This document shows positions 60,336 through 64,000 of a stretch of 64,000 nucleotides of DNA, one piece after another; the first letter of the stretch is position 1; every line of letters begins with the position of its first letter. The translations under genes and the position numbers were made by a program. Below the pieces are notes generated by a model. The model made no database searches and had not been told where the DNA came from. It saw only the letters and a list, made by a program, of their open reading frames with translations. The DNA is from Arthrobacter bussei (GTDB taxonomy: Bacteria; Actinomycetota; Actinomycetes; Actinomycetales; Micrococcaceae), in NCBI RefSeq assembly GCF_009377195.2, contig NZ_VJXX01000001.1, positions 1,426,001 through 1,490,000 on the forward strand, in the 5' to 3' direction.

Positions 60336-61084
60336 GCGGGACCGTGCGATACCCGTCGGCTCCCGAAGTACATCGGGTCGATGCAGAAACGATCGGTGAG
60401 TTTGCCGCCGATATCCTCATGGAGACCGTGGAGACGGTCCCTCAGCCGGTTATCGGTGTCGCGACGGGATCCTCGCCCTCGCCTCTCTATCGGACCCTGG
60501 CACGACGCGACCGCCCACCCAATACCTTTGAAGCGACGTCGTGGTTCGCCCTCGACGAGTACATCGGGCTACCTGCCGGCCATCCTCAAAGCTATTCAGA
60601 AGTGCTGCGGCGTGAGATCGTCGAACCGCTGCACCTCGATCCGACGACGGTCCACGTCCCCAACCCCCACAGCGATGATCTCGACCGCTCAGCGGTCGCC
60701 TACGAAGAGGCCATCACCTCCGCAGGAGGCGTTGATCTGCAGATCCTTGGCATTGGACGAAATGGCCACCTCGCCTTCAACGAGCCCGGCGCGTCGCTGG
60801 ACTCCAGGACCAGGGTCGAACGGTTGACCGATGACACCCGAGAGGCGAACCGCCGTTTCTTCGACTCCCTCTCGGACGTCCCGACCCACTGCCTGACGCA
60901 AGGCCTGGGCACAATCCTCGAAGCACGCCATCTCCTCCTTCTCGCCCAGGGCCGAGGTAAAGCGGAGGCTGTTCACGACGCGCTCACTGGCCCGGTCTCA
61001 TCCGGGTGTCCCGCTTCGATCCTGCAGCTACATCCCCGAGTGACGATCCTGGTGGACGAGGAAGCCGGCTCGCTCCTGATCTAG
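60332..61084 (+). CDS. nagB: Glucosamine-6-phosphate deaminase
   Basis: Encodes 250 residues starting at GTG 60332, overlapping the regulator stop (GTGA). The phosphosugar-isomerase motif VIGVATGSSPSPLY, ALDEYIGLP with the catalytic aspartate, and GIGRNGHLAFNEPGA are diagnostic. It converts GlcN-6-P to fructose-6-P and ammonia, the last step of the pathway. The C-terminal allosteric region seen in E. coli NagB is shortened. Confidence 0.92.
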   Translation: MSGTVRYPSAPEVHRVDAETIGEFAADILMETVETVPQPVIGVATGSSPSPLYRTLARRDRPPNTFEATSWFALDEYIGLPAGHPQSYSEVLRREIVEPLHLDPTTVHVPNPHSDDLDRSAVAYEEAITSAGGVDLQILGIGRNGHLAFNEPGASLDSRTRVERLTDDTREANRRFFDSLSDVPTHCLTQGLGTILEARHLLLLAQGRGKAEAVHDALTGPVSSGCPASILQLHPRVTILVDEEAGSLLI

Positions 61085-61131
61085 TATCCCTGCCCGACCC
61101 ATGCGACATTCTTCGTACCAGGACGGAAACC

Positions 61132-62448
61132 TTGGCCGCACATCACCCTGCCTCCCAACAACGAGCCCATCACCATCTCTCATCGACGGTCCCGGCAGCC
61201 CCCTCACCCCGCACCGTTCTGCGCGGTCGAGCCCTCACCGCATCCGGGATGATTGACGACGCAACGATAGCGGTCGCCGGTTCGACGATCCTCTTCGCCG
61301 GCACAGCCGCGGATTTCGTGGCTGAGAGCGATGATGACATCCTCGTTCTCACCCCCGGTCAGATCATCGTTCCGGGCCTCATCGACCTGCACTGCCACGG
61401 AGCGTTCGGAGTCGATTTCTCCACGACGAATGCACACGATGCACGAATCGCCCTACGGAAGCTGCACGCCCTCGGCACTACGTCGATCGTGGCTAGTCTG
61501 GTCACCGCATCTCCGGATGAACTGGCAGGACAGCTCACACTCCTGGCCGAGCTCGTCGACGAAGGCCTGCTGGCCGGACTGCATCTGGAGGGACCTTTTC
61601 TCGCCCGGGCCCGATGCGGAGCTCAGGACCCTCGCTGTCTCAGCGAACCCGATAGCGGCGTCACGCAGCGCCTGATCGACAGCGCGCGCGGCCATCTCAC
61701 CACCATGACCTACGCACCGGAGCTGCCGGGGTCGGACTACCTGCTGGAGCTTCTCACAAGTCACGGCGTCGTACCGTCCCTCGGCCACACGGCCTGCTCC
61801 ACAACAGAAGCATCCGCATCGCTCCAGTCTGCCCAGGACGGGCTGCTGACCTCACCCCACGGACGGGGCCGGTCCCGGCCGACCGTGACGCATCTGTTCA
61901 ATGCCATGGATCCACTGCACCATCGAGCTCCCGGAGCTCTGGCGGCCTGCCTTCGAGCCGCGAAGGCAGGAAACGCCGTCGTCGAACTGATCGCAGACAA
62001 CACCCACCTGCATCCAGACCTCGTGGTGATGATGTTCGACCTGGTCGGAGCCGGCAACATAGCCCTCGTGACTGACTCGATGGCGGCGTCCGGGCTGACC
62101 GATGGGCAGTACCGTCTCGGGCCCGCCCACGTCACCGTGAACGAGGGAGTGGCCCGGCTCGCGACGTCCGGGGCCATTGCAGGCGGAACAGCGAGCATGC
62201 TGGAGCTGGTCAGGAACTCGGTGCAAGCCGGCGTCAGCCTCGATGACGCCGTGACCGCCGCCGCCGCAGTACCGTCCGACATCATCGGCAGCAGCTCCCG
62301 GGCCGGGCGCCTTCAGGCAGACCGTGCCGCGGACCTACTCATCCTCGATGACAGCCTCGAAACCGTCAGAGTGATGAGGCATGGACACTGGCTCGACCGA
62401 CCTCCAAAAGGCTCGATCTCGCACGACCAAACAGGTGCCACAACGTGA
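61132..62448 (+). CDS. nagA: N-acetylglucosamine-6-phosphate deacetylase
   Basis: Encodes about 438 residues if TTG 61132 is the start (AGGACGG upstream). The family core begins at VLRGRALTASG about 28 residues later, and an ATG at 61250 would cut the first strands, so the true start is unsure. Metal and catalytic motifs: DLHCHGAFGVDF, HLEGPF, SLGHTACS, THLFNAMDP, and the aspartate in LVTDSMAASGL. It hydrolyses the acetyl group to give GlcN-6-P for NagB. Overlaps the next gene by TGATG. Confidence 0.9.
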   Translation: MAAHHPASQQRAHHHLSSTVPAAPSPRTVLRGRALTASGMIDDATIAVAGSTILFAGTAADFVAESDDDILVLTPGQIIVPGLIDLHCHGAFGVDFSTTNAHDARIALRKLHALGTTSIVASLVTASPDELAGQLTLLAELVDEGLLAGLHLEGPFLARARCGAQDPRCLSEPDSGVTQRLIDSARGHLTTMTYAPELPGSDYLLELLTSHGVVPSLGHTACSTTEASASLQSAQDGLLTSPHGRGRSRPTVTHLFNAMDPLHHRAPGALAACLRAAKAGNAVVELIADNTHLHPDLVVMMFDLVGAGNIALVTDSMAASGLTDGQYRLGPAHVTVNEGVARLATSGAIAGGTASMLELVRNSVQAGVSLDDAVTAAAAVPSDIIGSSSRAGRLQADRAADLLILDDSLETVRVMRHGHWLDRPPKGSISHDQTGATT

Positions 62449-63401
62449 TGGAGCGCTACTTCGTCGGCGCGTACGCAGCATCCCCGGCCCACCAGCGCTG
62501 GCAACCCGATCTCGAGCACGAGTATCTTCATGCTCTGGCGGCCCTGCCACACGTCGCCGGTCTCGAACTCCCCTGGATCGACGGACTGCACCCGCACGAC
62601 GACGAATGGCTCCTGAGGAACCTCCCCGTCGGCATGGATGTCATCTTGACCGACATACCGGGCACAGTACGGCGCCTAGCTCACAACTCCTCGTTCGGGC
62701 TCGCCTCAGCAGATACGAGCGGCAGGGCAGAGGCGCTGGACGTCCTTGCCCGTATCCGTGACGACGTCCACAGACTCAACGATCGGACGGGCAGAGCCAC
62801 GGTCCAGGTCCTCGAACTGCACTCTGCGCCCCGTGCTTCCGCCGGCAGACCGGAACTACTCGCTGACTCCCTCGAACAACTCGCGACGTGGGACTGGGAC
62901 GGAACGAAACTCGTCATCGAGCACTGCGACGCGGAAGTGCCTCAACGGCGGCCTGAGAAGGGATACCAATCCCTCTCTGCAGAAATTACGGCCATTCAAC
63001 AATCCGGAACCGACGTCGGTATCTCGTTGAACTGGGGCCGGTCGGCCATCGAGCTACGCGATCCTGACCGGGTGACGGACCACATCACGTACGCAGCCGA
63101 CGCCGGTCTTCTCCACGGCCTCATCATCTCGGGCGCATCGAACCAGCCGAGCGTCTTCGGCCCCGGATGGACGGACGCGCATCATCCATTCGAAAAATCT
63201 GCCCGACATCCTCACGGTGAACGCACCTCCCTCCTCACGGAGGACCGCGTCACCAGCGCTTTCGCCGCGGCGGGCCCTCTGCTGTGGGCCGGCGTGAAAC
63301 TGGGATTCCCGTATCCGACGGCCGACGTCAGCGATCGTGTCGCGATGATCGCTGACGCCCTGGACGCCATCGACCGATGCAGGATCCCCGCCCGAATCTG
63401 A
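62448..63401 (+). CDS. DUF4862 family protein
   Basis: Encodes 317 residues from ATG 62448, in TGATG overlap with nagA. It reads as a TIM-barrel of sugar-isomerase type (GLELPWIDGLHPHDDEWLL, VIEHCDAEVPQRRPEKGY, GISLNWGRSAIELRDPD, GVKLGFPYP), matching what I recall of DUF4862. Its place at the end of the nagB-nagA operon suggests a role with amino sugars or a modified sialic acid. The reaction is unknown. Confidence 0.8.
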   Translation: MERYFVGAYAASPAHQRWQPDLEHEYLHALAALPHVAGLELPWIDGLHPHDDEWLLRNLPVGMDVILTDIPGTVRRLAHNSSFGLASADTSGRAEALDVLARIRDDVHRLNDRTGRATVQVLELHSAPRASAGRPELLADSLEQLATWDWDGTKLVIEHCDAEVPQRRPEKGYQSLSAEITAIQQSGTDVGISLNWGRSAIELRDPDRVTDHITYAADAGLLHGLIISGASNQPSVFGPGWTDAHHPFEKSARHPHGERTSLLTEDRVTSAFAAAGPLLWAGVKLGFPYPTADVSDRVAMIADALDAIDRCRIPARI

Positions 63402-63497
63402 CGGGGCGCCGCATGGCCTTCGGGGTTACGACTGGTGACCGCGACGGAGTTGCCCCTGAGCCGACATGAACGGCTCGAGCACAGGATCAGCGTCCCG

Positions 63498-64000
63498 TCA
63501 GACGCGCGGCAGTGGCTCCACCGGGTTGGGAACGCCGGGTTCCACGGCAGACTCGTCGACTGTCTCGTCGACTGTCTCGTCCACGGATGCGGACCGGAGT
63601 TCGTCGAGGCGCACGCACACGACACCAACGACGATCAGCAGTCCGCCGAGCAGCTGCACGGCAGCGGGGAGCTCACCGAGGATGAGCCACGCCGCGATGA
63701 CGGCGAACATCACCTCGGTCAGGGCCACGAAGCTCGCCACCTTCGACCCGAGGCGCCGCGCGGCGAGGATGCCCGTCACATAGGCCGCGACCGTCGCGAC
63801 GAGCACGAGGACCGCCACCGGGACCAGCCAGCTGTAGGTCTGCCCGGCCAGCTGGACATCGGAGAAGACGAACCGGAAGGGCATGATGTTCGTCAGCCCG
63901 AGCACCAGGATCACGCCGGAGGCGACGACCATCCCGCCCCCGGCCATGACGATCGGCGGCAGGGACTCGTCCACCCGGGCCGACATCAGGAAGAACACCA
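63498..64000 (-). CDS. DMT/EamA-type transporter, C-terminal part
   Basis: The window cuts this gene at its 5' side; about 167 codons are visible. Four or five hydrophobic helices (PIVMAGGGMVVASGVILVLG, LVPVAVLVLVATVAAYVTGILAARRLG, VASFVALTEVMFAVIAAWLILGE, VQLLGGLLIVVGVVCVRL) match the second EamA repeat of drug/metabolite exporters. The tail has a DETV repeat from a 12-bp tandem repeat near 63556-63581. Substrate unknown. Confidence 0.85.
   Translation of the reverse strand, partial: VFFLMSARVDESLPPIVMAGGGMVVASGVILVLGLTNIMPFRFVFSDVQLAGQTYSWLVPVAVLVLVATVAAYVTGILAARRLGSKVASFVALTEVMFAVIAAWLILGELPAAVQLLGGLLIVVGVVCVRLDELRSASVDETVDETVDESAVEPGVPNPVEPLPRV

Noticed and set aside
63556-63581. 12-bp GACTGTCTCGTC repeats as a possible regulatory repeat
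   Set aside because: They lie inside the transporter gene and encode a DETV tail repeat, so a coding explanation suffices.
1-64000. tRNA, rRNA, CRISPR array, integrase or transposase
   Set aside because: No TTCGA-arm plus acceptor pairing, no repeat-spacer pattern and no DDE or integrase motif was found by reading; a covariance-model scan would be decisive.

Overview
The window is GC-rich, densely packed bacterial chromosome. Its gene content points to an actinobacterium of the Arthrobacter type (Micrococcaceae). The pointers are GAF-ANTAR regulators, a CsoR-CopZ-CopA copper operon, a heterodimeric E1 alpha/beta-E2 ketoacid dehydrogenase, many GTG/TTG starts, and several promoters whose -10 hexamer lies exactly 6 nt before a start codon (leaderless mRNAs). 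I saw no rRNA, tRNA, insertion sequence or CRISPR array.

Layout. 0-6.9 kb: small zinc-ribbon protein, orphan excisionase-like HTH, PucR-type regulator divergent from alanine dehydrogenase, a frameshifted Gfo/Idh/MocA oxidoreductase, GAF-ANTAR regulator, TetR with its operator and an NADPH:FMN reductase. 6.9-9.7 kb: a compact RiPP-like unit. It holds a 46-codon peptide gene with a duplicated SWDWPK motif, a stand-alone SpaB_C/thiopeptide-type enzyme, a 63-residue protein and a strong terminator, with a divergent TrmB/LuxR-type regulator. 9.7-18.2 kb: aminotransferase, small membrane protein, branched-chain-type ketoacid dehydrogenase (E2, E1 beta, E1 alpha), hisC-like aminotransferase and a WXG100-like pair, one member fused to an alpha/beta hydrolase. 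18.3-29.5 kb: purB, an EEP phosphatase, lipase maturation factor, 2'-5' RNA ligase, FHA protein, aldo/keto reductase, a photolyase-family protein lacking Fe-S cysteines, a FAD/Rieske oxidoreductase, Pr6Pr and mscL. 29.7-43.7 kb: TetR/MFS pair, MacB-type ABC exporter, epoxide hydrolase, MarR/NmrA pair, GAF histidine kinase, prfC, a lipoprotein and a second GAF-ANTAR protein. 43.8-48.3 kb: copper cluster (DUF3105, DUF305, csoR, copZ, copA).

48.6-63.4 kb is a visibly less GC-rich sialic-acid catabolic region. The minus-strand operon runs from a Tat-type lipoprotein solute-binding protein through a Dpp-like ABC transporter (with one permease-ATPase fusion), nanA, nanK, nanE and an esterase to tatB, tatA and tatC. 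Divergently transcribed are a FadR-type GntR regulator, nagB, nagA and a DUF4862 gene. Together they would import sialic acid, cleave it to ManNAc plus pyruvate, phosphorylate and epimerise it to GlcNAc-6-P, then deacetylate and deaminate it to fructose-6-P. The window ends inside a DMT-type transporter gene.

The two parts most worth attention are the SWDWPK peptide/SpaB_C operon and the sialic-acid operon that carries its own Tat translocase genes next to a Tat-dependent binding protein.
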